DNA of 48,189 nucleotides from Helicobacter pylori. GTDB taxonomy: Bacteria; Campylobacterota; Campylobacteria; Campylobacterales; Helicobacteraceae. The position numbers were made by a program, and so were the translations under genes. This document shows positions 19,461-28,218 of this stretch, in pieces (within the stretch, counting starts at the first letter, position 1; each line of letters starts with the position of its first letter). Below the pieces are notes generated by a model, which worked only from the letters and a program-made list of their open reading frames with translations, searched no databases and was not told the origin of the DNA. The DNA lies in assembly GCF_030062585.1 (NCBI RefSeq), contig NZ_CP071935.1, positions 1,516,203 to 1,564,391 of the forward strand. The letters run 5' to 3'.

Positions 19461-20132
19461 TTACCCTCTAATGTGTTGGAATTTTTTTTCTAAATAGGAA
19501 CTATACAGGCTCAAACTATAGCATAAACTAAAATAAAACATTAAGATAACGCCATAAACCACAAAGCTCGCATTGGGCATGCGTAAGAGGTTAAGCTCTA
19601 TGATTTGCTGGCCCACTTTTAACAAATCAATCGCTCCAATGAGAGAGACTAAAGCCGTGGTTTTGATCATGCGCGTGAATAAATTAAGGCTTGAGGGCAA
19701 TAAAGACAAAAAGCTTTGAGGGAAAATAATATTAAAAATCACCTTTTTTGAATCTAAACCTAAGGCTAGAGCGCTTTCTACTTGGTGTTTGCTCACGGAA
19801 GTTAAAACCCCTCTGGTTAAATCCATCATTTCAGCGCCCCCCCACAAACTAAAAACAATAACGCTCGCTAAAACAGCGCTAATATGCAAATCAAACCAGC
19901 TCGCTAACCCGAAATACACGATAAACAGCCATGCTAAAAGCGGGATAATGCGAATGCTTTCTAAATACACACGACACGCCAAAACCATTATTTTAGAGCC
20001 AAACGCCATCAAACTCCCCAAAAGTATTCCAACAACGATTGAAATAACCGCAGAGCTAAGAGCGATTAAAAGAGTGGTTTCAAACCCTTCTAACAAACGC
20101 TTAAGGTTGTCTAATTCTAACAAAACTCCCAT
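19461..20132 (-). CDS. glnP: Polar amino-acid ABC transporter permease
   Basis: One of two membrane subunits of the importer. The 223-residue protein has about five helices and the EAA-loop for contact with the ATPase (ESALALGLDSKKVIFNIIFPQSF). The family start is seen in GFETTLLIALSSAVISIVVG. It begins 1 nt after the stop of the other permease gene. It corresponds to HP1170. Confidence 0.9.
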   Translation of the reverse strand: MGVLLELDNLKRLLEGFETTLLIALSSAVISIVVGILLGSLMAFGSKIMVLACRVYLESIRIIPLLAWLFIVYFGLASWFDLHISAVLASVIVFSLWGGAEMMDLTRGVLTSVSKHQVESALALGLDSKKVIFNIIFPQSFLSLLPSSLNLFTRMIKTTALVSLIGAIDLLKVGQQIIELNLLRMPNASFVVYGVILMFYFSLCYSLSLYSSYLEKKFQHIRG

Positions 20133-20133
20133 T

Positions 20134-20787
20134 TTAAGCCACTTTCTTTTTAAAGGAACGCTCTAAGATCACAAACAAAACGCTTAAAGGGAGCAAAGCG
20201 ATCAAATAAGTGAGGCTTAACATCAAAAGGCTTTCAGTCGTTTTATAATAAATGCCAATCAAATCTTTCGCCACAAACATAATATCGGTTAGGGCTATCG
20301 CGCCCACCACAGAAGTTTCTTTGAGTAAAAAAATCACATTCGCCCCTATGGAAGGCATAGAAACGCTTAAACTTTGAGGCAGAATAATATAATACATCAT
20401 CTTCAAAGGGCTAAACCCTAAACTCAAAGCGCTTTCTCTTTGAATGGAAGCTAAGCTTTTAAACCCAAGCAAAAAACTTTGACTCATATACCCCCCACCC
20501 AAAAACCCTAACGCTAAAACCGCGCACTCTAAAGCGCTCAAACCGATTTCATTCAACCCGTAATACAAAAAGAAAAGCTGGATAAGTAGGGGCGTGTTCC
20601 TAGCGATTTCGCCATAGATATAGATAATAGGGGAGATAAAGCGCGTTTTAAAATACAAAACGATCGCGCACAAAAACCCCACCAAAAGAGAGAGCAAAAT
20701 CCCAAAGAAAGAAATATAAAGCGTGAGTTCTAACCCCTTAAAAAACGCAGGGATGGAGTGAAACATAAAATCCCAATCTAATGCCAT
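20134..20787 (-). CDS. glnP: Polar amino-acid ABC transporter permease, first gene of the operon
   Basis: The second membrane subunit, 217 residues, with the HisM/GlnP-type start IPAFFKGLELTLYISFFG and an EAA-loop (ESALSLGFSPLKMMYYIILPQSL). The two permeases probably form a heterodimer. AAGG lies 9 nt before the ATG. The gene diverges from cstA, and the 210-bp region between must hold both promoters. It corresponds to HP1169. Confidence 0.9.
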   Translation of the reverse strand: MALDWDFMFHSIPAFFKGLELTLYISFFGILLSLLVGFLCAIVLYFKTRFISPIIYIYGEIARNTPLLIQLFFLYYGLNEIGLSALECAVLALGFLGGGYMSQSFLLGFKSLASIQRESALSLGFSPLKMMYYIILPQSLSVSMPSIGANVIFLLKETSVVGAIALTDIMFVAKDLIGIYYKTTESLLMLSLTYLIALLPLSVLFVILERSFKKKVA

Positions 20788-20935
20788 AACGCTATACCTT
20801 AAAATTAATGACGCTTTAAAGCATCATGTTTAAAAACAGCTCTTATTTGCCCTAATTGTTAGAAGTTTGGAAACCCAAGCCCTTATTATGGGAAGTTTAT
20901 GAGCCATTCAGTCCTTATTCAAAGAAAATTTGGAT

Positions 20936-20941
20936 TATAAT
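20936..20941 (+). promoter_or_regulatory. -10 box of cstA
   Basis: Perfect TATAAT at 20936-20941 (in TTGGATTATAATAAA), predicting a start near 20948 and a leader of about 50 nt. Confidence 0.6.
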
Positions 20942-20997
20942 AAAAAAACTGGCTGAAATTAACAACAATGGTTAAACAATCATTAAATGGAGAGGAC

Positions 20998-23061
20998 ATG
21001 CAAAAAAGTTTAGTTTCTTTGGCTTGGGTTTTTGTCGCTATTTTAGGGGCGATCTGTTTAGGGGTGTTAGCCTTACACAAGGGTGAGAGCATTAACACGC
21101 TATGGCTTGTAGTAGCGAGCGCTTGCATTTATAGCATAGGCTATCGTTTTTATAGCCATTTTATCGCTTATAAGGTGTTAAAGCTAGACGATAACAGAGC
21201 CACGCCCGCATGCGTAAGGAATGACGGCAAGGATTTTGTGCCAACCGATAAAGCCATCACCTTTGGGCATCATTTCGCCGCTATTGCTGGGGCTGGCCCT
21301 TTAGTAGGCCCGATACTGGCCGCTCAAATGGGTTACTTGCCCTCTATCTTATGGATTTTGATAGGCTCGGTTTTAGGGGGTTGCGTGCATGATTTTGTGG
21401 TACTTTTTGCTTCCATTAGGCGCGATGGCAAGTCTTTAGGCGAAATGATCAAGCTTGAAATGGGTCAATTTGTAGGGATGATCGCAAGTCTGGGCATTTT
21501 AGGGATCATGCTCATTATCATTGCGATTTTAGCGATGGTGGTGGTGAAGGCTTTAGCGCATTCGCCTTGGGGCTTTTTTACGATCGCAATGACTATTCCC
21601 ATTGCGATTCTTATGGGGCTTTACATGCGGTTTTTCAGGCCGCATAAGATTTTAGAAGTTTCTGTTATCGGCTTTATTTTGTTGATTATAGCGATTTATG
21701 CGGGTAAATACGTTTCTTTAGATCCCAAACTAGCGTCAATTTTTACTTTTGAGGCTAGCTCTTTAGCGTGGATGATCATGGGTTATGGTTTTGTGGCTTC
21801 TATTTTACCGGTATGGTTTTTACTCGCTCCACGAGATTATTTAAGCACTTTTTTAAAAATTGGCGTTATAGGGGTGTTGGTTGTGGCTATTGTTTTTGTC
21901 GCTCCGCCTTTACAAATCCCTAAAATCACGCCCTTTGTAGATGGCAGTGGGCCTGTGTTTGCAGGAAGCGTGTTCCCTTTCTTGTTTATCACGGTGGCTT
22001 GCGGGACGATTAGCGGCTTTCATGCTTTAATTTCTTCAGGCACGACCCCTAAAATGCTCGCTAAAGAAAGCGACGCCAGGCTAGTGGGCTATGGCTCTAT
22101 GGTGATGGAGAGCGTTGTGGCTCTTATGGCGTTGGTGTGCGCAGGGATCTTGCACCCAGGGCTTTATTTCGCTATCAATTCGCCAGAAGTGAGCATCGGT
22201 AAAGATATAGCTGATGCGGCTTCGGTGATTAGCTCATGGGGGTTTAGTATCAGCGCTGAAGAAATCCGTGAAATGACCAAAAACATCGGCGAAAGCTCCA
22301 TTTTGAGCCGCACCGGTGGGGCGCCCACTTTTGCGATCGGTTTAGCGATGATCGTGTATCACATTTTAGGGGATCCAAGCGTGATGGCGTTTTGGTACCA
22401 TTTTGCGATTTTGTTTGAAGCTTTGTTCATTTTAACCGCTGTGGATGCTGGCACACGAACCGCTCGTTTTATGATTCAAGATCTGCTCGGTAATGTTTAT
22501 AAGCCTTTGGGTAATCTTAGTTCTTATAAGGCTGGGATTTTTGCCACTCTTTTGTGCGTGGCAGGGTGGGGGTATTTCTTGTATCAAGGCACGATCGATC
22601 CTAAAGGGGGGATTTATACGCTATGGCCTTTATTTGGCGTGAGCAACCAGATGTTAGCGGGCATGGCGTTGTTGTTGGTTACGGTGGTGTTGTTTAAAAT
22701 GGGGCGTTTTAAGGGGGCGATGATAAGCGCCTTACCGGCAGTTTTGATTTTATCCATCACTTTTTATAGCGGTATTTTAAAGGTGGCGCCAAAGAGTAAT
22801 GATAGCGTGTTGAATAATGTTTCTCATGTGGCGCAAATGCAAATCATCAAAGAAAAAATGGCTACCACTACCGATGAAAAAGCGCTAAAAACGCTCCAAA
22901 AATCCTTTTTTAACCATGCGATTGATGCGATTTTGTGCGTGTTTTTCATGCTTGTAGCGCTTTTGGTGCTGATTGTGAGCGTTAGGATTTGCTCAAACGC
23001 TTATTTCAAAAACAAAATTTACCCGCCGCTGGCTGAAACGCCCTACATCAAAGCCGCTTGA
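20998..23061 (+). CDS. cstA: CstA-family peptide/pyruvate transporter
   Basis: A large inner-membrane permease of 687 residues with about 16-18 helices. The CstA signature is present: KAITFGHHFAAIAGAGPLVGPILAAQMGYLPSI-type segment at about residues 85-115, then VFPFLFITVACGTISGFHALISSGTTPKM. In E. coli the family includes proteins first linked to peptides and later shown to import pyruvate; H. pylori CstA (HP1168) could feed either. I use ATG 20998 because GGAGAGGAC stands just before it; the ATG at 20968 would add ten residues with no ribosome site. A strong terminator follows. Confidence 0.92.
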   Translation: MQKSLVSLAWVFVAILGAICLGVLALHKGESINTLWLVVASACIYSIGYRFYSHFIAYKVLKLDDNRATPACVRNDGKDFVPTDKAITFGHHFAAIAGAGPLVGPILAAQMGYLPSILWILIGSVLGGCVHDFVVLFASIRRDGKSLGEMIKLEMGQFVGMIASLGILGIMLIIIAILAMVVVKALAHSPWGFFTIAMTIPIAILMGLYMRFFRPHKILEVSVIGFILLIIAIYAGKYVSLDPKLASIFTFEASSLAWMIMGYGFVASILPVWFLLAPRDYLSTFLKIGVIGVLVVAIVFVAPPLQIPKITPFVDGSGPVFAGSVFPFLFITVACGTISGFHALISSGTTPKMLAKESDARLVGYGSMVMESVVALMALVCAGILHPGLYFAINSPEVSIGKDIADAASVISSWGFSISAEEIREMTKNIGESSILSRTGGAPTFAIGLAMIVYHILGDPSVMAFWYHFAILFEALFILTAVDAGTRTARFMIQDLLGNVYKPLGNLSSYKAGIFATLLCVAGWGYFLYQGTIDPKGGIYTLWPLFGVSNQMLAGMALLLVTVVLFKMGRFKGAMISALPAVLILSITFYSGILKVAPKSNDSVLNNVSHVAQMQIIKEKMATTTDEKALKTLQKSFFNHAIDAILCVFFMLVALLVLIVSVRICSNAYFKNKIYPPLAETPYIKAA

Positions 23062-23065
23062 ATAA

Positions 23066-23090
23066 AAAAGGGGTTTTAACCCCCTTTAAA
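23066..23090 (+). terminator. Terminator of cstA
   Basis: AAAGGGG / CCCCCTTT hairpin a few nucleotides after the cstA stop codon, with A-rich sequence before and TTT in the descending arm. Confidence 0.7.
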
Positions 23091-23277
23091 TCCATAAAAA
23101 AAAATTTGACCCTATTCGTGAAGCGTGCAAACACTAAAGATATTTGGGATTTCTGTTTTGGTTCTTAAAAAGCTATCGCTTGCTTTTTTAAAAGCTCAAT
23201 TTTGAAGATGATGAAGATGATGATTTTTGCTTAATGGGTATGATTTAAAAGGGGCTTTTGCTTGAAAAGAAATTTTA

Positions 23278-23283
23278 TATAAT
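23278..23283 (+). promoter_or_regulatory. -10 box in front of the hairpin-repeat array
   Basis: Perfect TATAAT at 23278-23283 on the plus strand. A start near 23290 would transcribe the whole repeat array and run antisense into the hofH 3' end. No gene lies immediately downstream on this strand. Confidence 0.4.
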
Positions 23284-23299
23284 AGAGATTAGAGGAACA

Positions 23300-23452
23300 G
23301 CGTTAAAAAACGCCTATCATATCGTAGGAGACAGCATCAAAATGATGCCTATCGTATTTTGTGATCATAGCGTCAAAAAGATGCCTACCATAATCATAGG
23401 GTAGCATCAAAAAGACGCCTACCATAATCATAGGGTAGCATCAAAAAGATGC
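23300..23452. repeat. Five tandem hairpin repeats of 34-36 bp
   Basis: Five short inverted repeats of the form GCrTy-AAAAA-rAyGC start at 23300, 23334, 23370, 23404 and 23438, a period of 34, 36, 34 and 34. The sequences between them are also alike (CCTAyC...ATAGGGTAGC type) and can themselves pair (CTACC with GGTAG). The last unit contains the stop codon of hofH, which runs on the other strand. It is not a CRISPR array: the spacers repeat. The function is unknown. Confidence 0.85.
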
Positions 23453-24856
23453 TACTAGAGCCGTGTATAAAGCGCTCCTGTCAGAATAAAGGGCGGGGAA
23501 GTCTTTAGGCACAGGCCCGTTTTCACCCGGTTTAAAGCCTTTGTTAGTATGCACGCCATAATACGCAAGATCCACGCTACCGCTCAAATATTCATTGAAT
23601 TTATAGCCTAAAGAGATCATCGCTCTCGCTTCCCAAGAGACTACTGAATTGGAATATTGCGTGGCGAATTTCCATGTGAATTTTTTGGCAAAATGAGTGC
23701 CGCCACAAGAAAGGAAAATGGTAGCGGCGTCTCTTTTAAGGGCTGTGCCTGTAAAACCCGCATAGACGCTGTTACTCCCCATGATCACACCGCTTGGATT
23801 CCCCATGTTGCCTATCCAACCATTAGCGTTTTGAAAGACTTTATAAAAAGCGATGGAAACATTGTAATTGTTTATATCAAAGCGTTGGCGGATAATGAGG
23901 TTTTGCCCGTTTTGAGTGGCTGGCGTGTCGTATCTATAGACTGGGCTTCCATTGGATTTAACGATCATCCAAGGGTAGTAAATGGGGAAAAACCCTATGA
24001 CAGCTGTATCAGAGCGAAAGCCTGTGCCGCTAAAATTGGGGTTAGAGTCCCAACCAATCTTAACGCCTGGAGCGTTAAAGATTTGAGGCGAAAGGTAATA
24101 AAAGCCTTCTATGAGAAAACGATGAGGTTTATAGGTGAGTTGCACCGCATGCGTGCCATAAAGCACCTTTCGCCCATGGCTATCATAACCTCCCTTATCG
24201 TTTTTGGTAAAGCCTCCGCTATAAGTGGTCCGTGCGGCAAACCAATCCATTAAAAACGAGCCGTAAGCGAACGCCCTCCCAAAAGAGCTAAACCAAGTCA
24301 AGCGCGCATGCTTGTATTGCCCAGAAACTTGAAAGCCTTGCGTTTGACCGCTTTTATAAGGCATAGTGGAGAGATAGCGCCCGGCTTTTATTTCAAAATA
24401 ATTCTTATAAGCGTATTCTAAATACGCGTCGCTAAAGACATAGTTGCGGACATTTTTATTGTGTTTCATGTTCTGTGTCTCAAGGCTATCGGTCTGTAAG
24501 ATATTCGTATAGCCCCCCATGAACCCATCGTAATAACCAAAGAGGTTGTAAGCCACAGATCCGTCTTCAAACTTCTTCGTGCCGTCATAGAAAATAGATC
24601 CGACCATGCCCCCTATTTTGCCTTTTAGAACATGATCTGAAACCTTTTTGGGTAACAGGCTAAAACCAAGCCCTAAATAGCCCGCAATCGTTGCGAATTG
24701 CTGCATAGGGTAGATGCCTCTTTCTTTATTGATTTTATGCTGGTTAAAACCGATAGTGCTGGATTGATCCACAAAGCCATTGAGCTTAGCTTCAAAACCT
24801 TGTAAAGAAGAGCTTAAAAATGCCCCAAAGAATAAAACCTGACTTGCCTTTTTCAT
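23441..24856 (-). CDS. hofH: Hof-family outer-membrane porin HofH
   Basis: A 471-residue outer-membrane beta-barrel protein of the Helicobacter Hof family (HP1167). It has a signal peptide (cut near LQG/FEA), the family start FEAKLNGFVDQSSTIGFN, many alternating aromatic strands, and the terminal Phe needed for barrel assembly (TALVASF). What it transports is not known. AGGAGG at 24862-24867 stands 5 nt before the ATG, an unusually perfect ribosome site for this genome. A TATAAT on the minus strand at 24950-24945 supplies the promoter. The last four codons and stop lie inside the hairpin-repeat array. Confidence 0.88.
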   Translation of the reverse strand: MKKASQVLFFGAFLSSSLQGFEAKLNGFVDQSSTIGFNQHKINKERGIYPMQQFATIAGYLGLGFSLLPKKVSDHVLKGKIGGMVGSIFYDGTKKFEDGSVAYNLFGYYDGFMGGYTNILQTDSLETQNMKHNKNVRNYVFSDAYLEYAYKNYFEIKAGRYLSTMPYKSGQTQGFQVSGQYKHARLTWFSSFGRAFAYGSFLMDWFAARTTYSGGFTKNDKGGYDSHGRKVLYGTHAVQLTYKPHRFLIEGFYYLSPQIFNAPGVKIGWDSNPNFSGTGFRSDTAVIGFFPIYYPWMIVKSNGSPVYRYDTPATQNGQNLIIRQRFDINNYNVSIAFYKVFQNANGWIGNMGNPSGVIMGSNSVYAGFTGTALKRDAATIFLSCGGTHFAKKFTWKFATQYSNSVVSWEARAMISLGYKFNEYLSGSVDLAYYGVHTNKGFKPGENGPVPKDFPALYSDRSALYTALVASF

Positions 24857-24944
24857 GCATGCCTCCTAAAATGAGATTGATAAATGCAAATACTTTTAAA
24901 GATAAATCTATTCTTTAGTTTTTATTATTCTTAGCTTTGAAATA

Positions 24945-24950
24945 ATTATA
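24945..24950 (-). promoter_or_regulatory. -10 box of hofH
   Basis: Perfect TATAAT on the minus strand in a very A/T-rich context. The start is predicted near 24938, with a leader of about 80 nt. The rest of the 24857-25159 gap has no gene. Confidence 0.5.
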
Positions 24951-25134
24951 ATATGTAAAATAATGCGTATGATGAGAAAGTCAAGCTTTTAAAAGCTAAA
25001 AACGATTAATTTGTGGAAAATTTACTCTCTTTAAATTCAAATGGCTAATATATGGCGCTAAAATCCGTTATGATTGACGGATTATTTTGAATGGAGCGCT
25101 TGAGAATGGGGTTAAGCTTCGCTTCATTGTTTTT

Positions 25135-25161
25135 AGGTTTCACTTTGCCGCAAAGAAACCT
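25135..25161 (-). terminator. Hairpin at the end of pgi
   Basis: AGGTTTC (25135-25141) pairs with GAAACCT (25155-25161), with an inner CTTTG/CAAAG stem. It overlaps the pgi stop codon. The sequence following on the minus strand is A-rich rather than T-rich, so it may be an mRNA 3'-end stem and not a classical terminator. Confidence 0.35.
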
Positions 25162-26797
25162 ATTGGTTATAGTTCTTATACAATTCTATTAAATGCTTAG
25201 TGGAGCTGTCAAAATAAGCGTTGCTTTTATGCCCTTCTAATTCCTGTAAAATCGGCACGGCTAATTCTTTCCCAAGCTCCACGCCCCATTGATCAAAGCT
25301 GTTAATATCCCAAATAACCCCCTGCACAAAGACCTTATGCTCATAAAGAGCCACCAACGCCCCAATATTGCTTGGTGAAATCTTTTCTAATAAAAGGATA
25401 TTAGAGGGGCGGTTGCCAAAAAACACCCTGTGGTGGGCCAAGTCTTTGGCTTCATCTTTGTCTAAGCCTTTAGAAAGCAATTCCCCAAGCGCTTCTTCAT
25501 AACTCTTGCCTTTCATGAAGGCTTGTGCTTGCGCTAAAACATTGCTGAATAAAATCTCATGGTGGCCTTTAGCGTTAGGCTTTTTATCCAAAGAGGCGAT
25601 AAAATCGATGGGGATTAAATGCGTGCCTTGATGCAAGAGCTGGAAAAAGGCGTGCTGAGCGTTAATGCCCATATCGCCCCAAACAACAGGGCAGGTGTCA
25701 TAGGGGATGATTTCGCCTTTTTTGCTGATGCGTTTGCCATTGCTTTCCATATCTAATTGCTGAATGAATTTGGGGAAATGCCTTAAATACTGATCATAAG
25801 GAGCGATCAAGTGGCTTTTGGATTGGAAAAAATTGATATACCACACGCCAATTAGCCCCATTAAAACGGGTAAATTGCTTTCAAAAGGGGTGCTTCTAAA
25901 ATGCTCATCCATCAAATACGCTCCTTTCAAAAGAGCGTTAAAATTTTTCTTCCCTAAATAGATCATAATGGATAAGCCAATAGCCGACCACAAGCTATAT
26001 CGCCCCCCTACAAAATCCCAAAATTCAAACATGTTATGCTCGTCAATGCCAAATTGTTGCACGGCTTCTTTATTGGTGGATACCGCTACAAAGTGCTTAG
26101 CGATATGCTTTTCATCGCCGCTCCTTTCTACAAACCATTTTCTAGCGGTTAGGGCGTTGGTTAAGGTTTCTTGAGTGGAAAAAGTCTTAGAAGCCACGAT
26201 AAAAAGTGTGCTAGCCGGATTGATTTTTTCCAAAATGTCTAAAATCTGCGTGCCATCCACATTAGACACAAAATGCATTTTTAATCTCGGATGGCCGTAG
26301 CGTTTTAAGGCGGTGCAAACCATTAAAGCGCCTAAATCTGACCCCCCAATGCCGATATTGACAATATCAGTGATCACTTGATTGGTATAGCCCAATCTTT
26401 TACCACTCCTCACGCTATCGCTAAAGGCTCGCATGCGTTTTAAAACGCTCCGAACGCTTTTTAACACTTCCATGTTGTCTAGCAAGATTTCTGCGTCATT
26501 CAAGCTTCTTAAGGCGGTGTGTAAAACGGCCCTTTTTTCGGTGGTGTTGATTTTTTCGCCCTTAAACATCGCTTCAATCTTTTCTTTTAAAGAGCAATCG
26601 TTCGCTAATTCAAAAAGAAGCTTTAAGGTGGTATCGTTCAAGCGGTTTTTGGAATAATCCAAGCTCAAGCTTTCCAATTGCACGAAATAACGGCTCGCTC
26701 GCTCTTTATCTTTAAAAAACCAATCGCGCATATGCGCTTCTTTGATTTCTTCATAATGTTTGAGTAATTTTGGATAAGTTTTTAATTGGGTTAGCAT
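25160..26797 (-). CDS. pgi: Glucose-6-phosphate isomerase
   Basis: Interconverts glucose-6-phosphate and fructose-6-phosphate. The 545-residue length is normal for bacterial Pgi. Signatures seen are [18 protein letters not shown], the phosphate-binding [27 protein letters not shown], and the C-terminal [19 protein letters not shown] (PGI signature 2). The start is ATG 26797, preceded 5 nt away by AGGGG; the TTG at 26800 is less likely. It faces the MFS gene at 26861, and the two -10 boxes lie within about 20 bp of one another. Confidence 0.96.
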   Translation of the reverse strand: MLTQLKTYPKLLKHYEEIKEAHMRDWFFKDKERASRYFVQLESLSLDYSKNRLNDTTLKLLFELANDCSLKEKIEAMFKGEKINTTEKRAVLHTALRSLNDAEILLDNMEVLKSVRSVLKRMRAFSDSVRSGKRLGYTNQVITDIVNIGIGGSDLGALMVCTALKRYGHPRLKMHFVSNVDGTQILDILEKINPASTLFIVASKTFSTQETLTNALTARKWFVERSGDEKHIAKHFVAVSTNKEAVQQFGIDEHNMFEFWDFVGGRYSLWSAIGLSIMIYLGKKNFNALLKGAYLMDEHFRSTPFESNLPVLMGLIGVWYINFFQSKSHLIAPYDQYLRHFPKFIQQLDMESNGKRISKKGEIIPYDTCPVVWGDMGINAQHAFFQLLHQGTHLIPIDFIASLDKKPNAKGHHEILFSNVLAQAQAFMKGKSYEEALGELLSKGLDKDEAKDLAHHRVFFGNRPSNILLLEKISPSNIGALVALYEHKVFVQGVIWDINSFDQWGVELGKELAVPILQELEGHKSNAYFDSSTKHLIELYKNYNQ

Positions 26798-26829
26798 CAA
26801 TACCCCTTAATGAAAAGATATAACGCCGT

Positions 26830-26835
26830 ATTATA
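26830..26835 (-). promoter_or_regulatory. -10 box of pgi
   Basis: TATAAT on the minus strand (ATTATA on plus), with a start predicted near 26822 and a leader of about 25 nt. It lies next to the plus-strand boxes TATAAG (26832-26837) and TATAAT (26849-26854) of the divergent MFS gene. Confidence 0.5.
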
Positions 26836-26848
26836 AGCTAGTTTTAAT

Positions 26849-26854
26849 TATAAT
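26849..26854 (+). promoter_or_regulatory. -10 box directly before the TetA(P)-like gene
   Basis: TATAAT at 26849-26854 ends 6 nt before the ATG at 26861, so transcription would start at or next to the A of the ATG. No Shine-Dalgarno sequence is present. Confidence 0.5.
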
Positions 26855-26860
26855 TTTCAA

Positions 26861-28021
26861 ATGTTAAGAAAAAACATTTTAGCTTACTATGGAGCGAATT
26901 TTCTCTTAATCATCGCTCAAAGCTTGCCCCATGCGATTTTAACCCCCTTGTTGCTTTCTAAAGGGCTTAGTTTGAGTGAAATCTTGCTCGTGCAAACCTT
27001 TTTTAGCTTTTGCGTGTTGGTGGCTGAATACCCAAGCGGCGTTTTAGCGGATTTGATGAGCCGGAAAAACCTATTCCTGGTTTCTAATGCCTTTTTAATC
27101 GCTAGTTTTTCGTTTGTTCTGTTTTTTGATAGCTTTATTCTCATGCTTTTAGCGTGGGGGCTGTATGGTTTGTATAGCGCATGCTCTAGCGGCACGATTG
27201 AAGCTTCACTCATCACAGACATTAAGGAAAACAAAAAAGATTTATCCAAGTTTTTAGCCAAAAACAATCAAATTACTTATTTAGGCATGATTATAGGGAG
27301 TTCTTTGGGGTCGTTTTTGTATCTCAAAATCCATGCGATGCTGTATATCGTGGGGATTTTTTTAATCATGCTTTGCGCGCTAACGATCATCATTTATTTT
27401 AAAGAAAAAGAAGCGGATTTTAAAAGCCAAAAAAGCCTGAAACTCCTTAAAGAGCAAGTCAAAGGCAGCCTTAAAGAGCTTAAAGATAACCCCAAGCTTA
27501 AAATTTTATTAGTGGGGCATTTGATTACGCCTATCTTTTTTATGAGTCATTTTCAAATGTGGCAAGCGTATTTTTTAAAACAAGGCGTTAAAGAGCAATA
27601 CCTTTTTATGTTTTATATCGCTTTTCAAGTGATTTCCATCCTCATTCATTTTTTAAAAGCCAAAAATTACAGCCAAAAAATCGCCTTGAGTTCGCTTGTG
27701 GTGTTGCTAGGCGTTAGCCCCTTGTTGCTTAGCAATATCCCTTATTGTTTCATAGGGGTGTATGCGCTCATGGTGGCGTTTTTTGCTTACATGAGTTATT
27801 GCTTGGGGTATCAATTCTCCAAATTTGTTTCTAAAAACAACATTTCATCGCTCTCATCGCTTTTATCAAGCTGTGTGCGCGTGGTTTCTGTGCTAGTTTT
27901 ATCGCTCAGCAGTTTGGAACTGCGTTACTTTTCACCCCTAACTATCATCACCATGCATTTTGCCTTGACGCTTCTCATCCTCTTTTTCTTTTTGTATAAG
28001 GCTAAGCCGTTTGATGAGTGA
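26861..28021 (+). CDS. MFS exporter, TetA(P)-like
   Basis: A 386-residue major facilitator exporter with about 12 helices. Motif A is degenerate but visible (GVLADLMSRKN, about residues 60-70), preceded by SFCVLVAEYPSG. It corresponds to HP1165, annotated as a tetracycline-efflux-like TetA(P) protein and reported to affect tetracycline tolerance. Substrates cannot be read from sequence. The gene lacks a ribosome site, and its -10 box predicts a leaderless mRNA. It is convergent with fqrB across a G-rich gap. Confidence 0.82.
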   Translation: MLRKNILAYYGANFLLIIAQSLPHAILTPLLLSKGLSLSEILLVQTFFSFCVLVAEYPSGVLADLMSRKNLFLVSNAFLIASFSFVLFFDSFILMLLAWGLYGLYSACSSGTIEASLITDIKENKKDLSKFLAKNNQITYLGMIIGSSLGSFLYLKIHAMLYIVGIFLIMLCALTIIIYFKEKEADFKSQKSLKLLKEQVKGSLKELKDNPKLKILLVGHLITPIFFMSHFQMWQAYFLKQGVKEQYLFMFYIAFQVISILIHFLKAKNYSQKIALSSLVVLLGVSPLLLSNIPYCFIGVYALMVAFFAYMSYCLGYQFSKFVSKNNISSLSSLLSSCVRVVSVLVLSLSSLELRYFSPLTIITMHFALTLLILFFFLYKAKPFDE

Positions 28022-28086
28022 TGGATATTGAACACAGAATGCAAAAAATGCCAAAAAACATTTTTTTAAATAAAAATATAAAAGAG

Positions 28087-28104
28087 CTTGACGCTAGTCA
28101 AGCG
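28087..28104. terminator. Hairpin between convergent genes (CTTGAC element)
   Basis: GCTTGAC and GTCAAGC form a perfect 7-bp stem with a GCTA loop. There is no T-run. It lies between the MFS exporter and fqrB and is the best-paired member of a dispersed element also seen near 16957 and 46806. Confidence 0.4.
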
Positions 28105-28129
28105 ATAGCTTATTAAAAAGGCGGTCTTA

Positions 28130-28166
28130 GGGGGTTAGGGGGTTTTTAGTTGGGGGTTATAGGGGG
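28130..28166 (+). other. Four G5 runs: G-quadruplex-type motif
   Basis: Runs of five G at 28130-28134, 28138-28142, 28152-28156 and 28162-28166 are separated by loops of 3, 9 and 5 nt. This meets the usual rule for an intramolecular quadruplex on the plus strand. A C5 run at 28182-28186 could instead pair with a G5 run as a hairpin. It lies in the 3' region shared by two convergent genes. Confidence 0.6.
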
Positions 28167-28218
28167 AATTATTTCAAAACACCCCCTTAAGGAAATGAGT
28201 TTTGCTATAGAATAAAAA

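Noticed and set aside
23300..23452. CRISPR-like repeat array
   Set aside because: Units are 34-36 bp apart but the intervening sequences are themselves copies, the array has only five units, and there are no cas genes.
23657..24253. 198-codon open frame on the plus strand inside hofH
   Set aside because: It is antisense to a clear outer-membrane protein gene, has no ribosome site, and shows no recognisable domain.
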